Source of the DNA: Archivesica marissinica
Lineage: Eukaryota > Mollusca > Bivalvia > Venerida > Vesicomyidae
Assembly: GCA_014843695.1 (NCBI GenBank)
Contig: CM026404.1
Coordinates: 52,668,121-52,732,120 of the forward strand
Length of the DNA stretch: 64,000 nt
Direction of reading: 5' to 3'
In this document: positions 63,501 through 64,000 of the stretch, in pieces
Layout of the letters: the number at the start of each line of letters is the position of its first letter
Position numbering within the stretch: position 1 is the first letter of the stretch
Notes under the pieces: model-generated
Seen by the model: the letters and a program-made list of their open reading frames with translations, nothing else
Told to the model about the DNA's origin: nothing
Databases searched by the model: none
Program-made: the position numbers and the translations under genes

Positions 63501-64000
63501 ATGTTAGACTATTCCATTAGATATATGTAAATGTTAGGCTATTCCATTAGATATATGTAAATGTTAGGCTATTCCATTAGATATATGTAAATGTTAGGCT
63601 ATTCCATTAGATATATGTAAATGTTAGGCTATTCCATTAGATATATGTAAATGTTAGGCTATTCAATTAGATATATGTAAATGTTAGGCTATTCCATTAT
63701 ATATATGTAAATGTTAGGCTATTCCATTATTATATGTAAATGTTAGGTTATTCCATTATATATATGTAAATGTTAGGCTATTCCATTAGATATATGTAAA
63801 TGTTAGGCTATTCCATTATATATATGTAAATGTTAGGCTATTCCATTATATATATGTAAACATTAGGATATTCCATTATATATATGTAAATGTTAGGCTA
63901 TTCCATTAGATATATGTAAATGTTAGGCTATTCCATTAGATATATGTAAATGTTAGGCTATTCCATTAGATATATGTAAATGTTAGGCTATTCCATTATA
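60566..64000. repeat. 30-bp minisatellite (about 114 copies), open at the window end
   Basis: Unit TAGATATATGTAAATGTTAG then GCTATTCCAT, 30 bp. The main variation is TAGATATATG against TATATATATG or TATATATCTG, with rarer TTGCATT and GTTAGAC units. Short deletions occur near 61101-61120, 61311, 62090, 62785 and 63730. One stop-free patch (62792-62980) gives a 10-residue period but is not a gene. The array continues beyond 64000. Confidence 0.97.

Noticed and set aside
60566..64000. Telomere-like TTAGG strings (TGTTAGGCTATT)
   Set aside because: TTAGG occurs once per 30-bp unit inside a complex minisatellite, not as a tandem TTAGGG repeat.

Overview
This is eukaryotic genomic sequence, most likely from a marine mollusc and plausibly a bivalve. 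The evidence is AT-rich DNA, tRNA-derived SINEs of the molluscan style, short TTAA-bounded DNA elements, and fragments of a non-LTR retrotransposon, a hAT transposase and a THAP-domain element. Exons end in GT splice donors. No operons, ribosome binding sites or prokaryotic genes are visible. The species assignment is inference from repeat style only.

The window is dominated by minisatellites. I count about 16 sequence-unrelated tandem arrays with units of 15, 25, 27, 30, 32, 33 (two kinds), 32/34, 35, 37, 39, 46, 47, 53, 60 and 86 bp. Together they fill about 47 kb of the 63 kb of determined sequence. The largest are the 27-bp array (39344-56732), the 33-bp array (about 11376-20676), the 32-bp array (27385-33580) and the 30-bp array that runs off the right end (60566-64000). 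Several show higher-order duplication blocks, homogenised cores and diverged edges. Most long open frames lie in these arrays. They are open on both strands because the unit is a multiple of three and stop-poor, so I do not treat them as genes.

Layout: 53-bp array (1-1876); unique DNA and a TTAA element whose right end was itself tandemly amplified (2719-3190); 32/34-bp and 35-bp arrays (3451-5516); SINE pieces and a 60-bp repeat (5885-7496); the only convincing host-type coding exon (8217-8997), with a probable second exon (10212-10272) across an intron holding a 47-bp array; the 33-bp array, interrupted by a SINE (11376-20676); two TTAA elements sharing one TTAA (20970-21432); a 25-bp array split by a 1,571-bp TIR element carrying a THAP exon, a decayed second THAP exon and another reading frame (21485-24322); a second TIR element (24692-25339); 15-bp and 32-bp arrays (25401-33580); SINEs and a broken hAT element (33581-35692); a 39-bp array, a third TTAA element and an 86-bp array ending at a 1,000-N assembly gap (35812-39343); the 27-bp array; then SINEs, a 33-bp array, a LINE remnant, and 37-bp and 30-bp arrays to the end.

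The genes do not form a pathway. The coherent theme is interplay of mobile elements and tandem repeats. Element ends have been tandemly amplified, and arrays have served as landing sites that preserve insertion footprints. The most interesting object is the THAP-bearing TIR element at 22651-24221.
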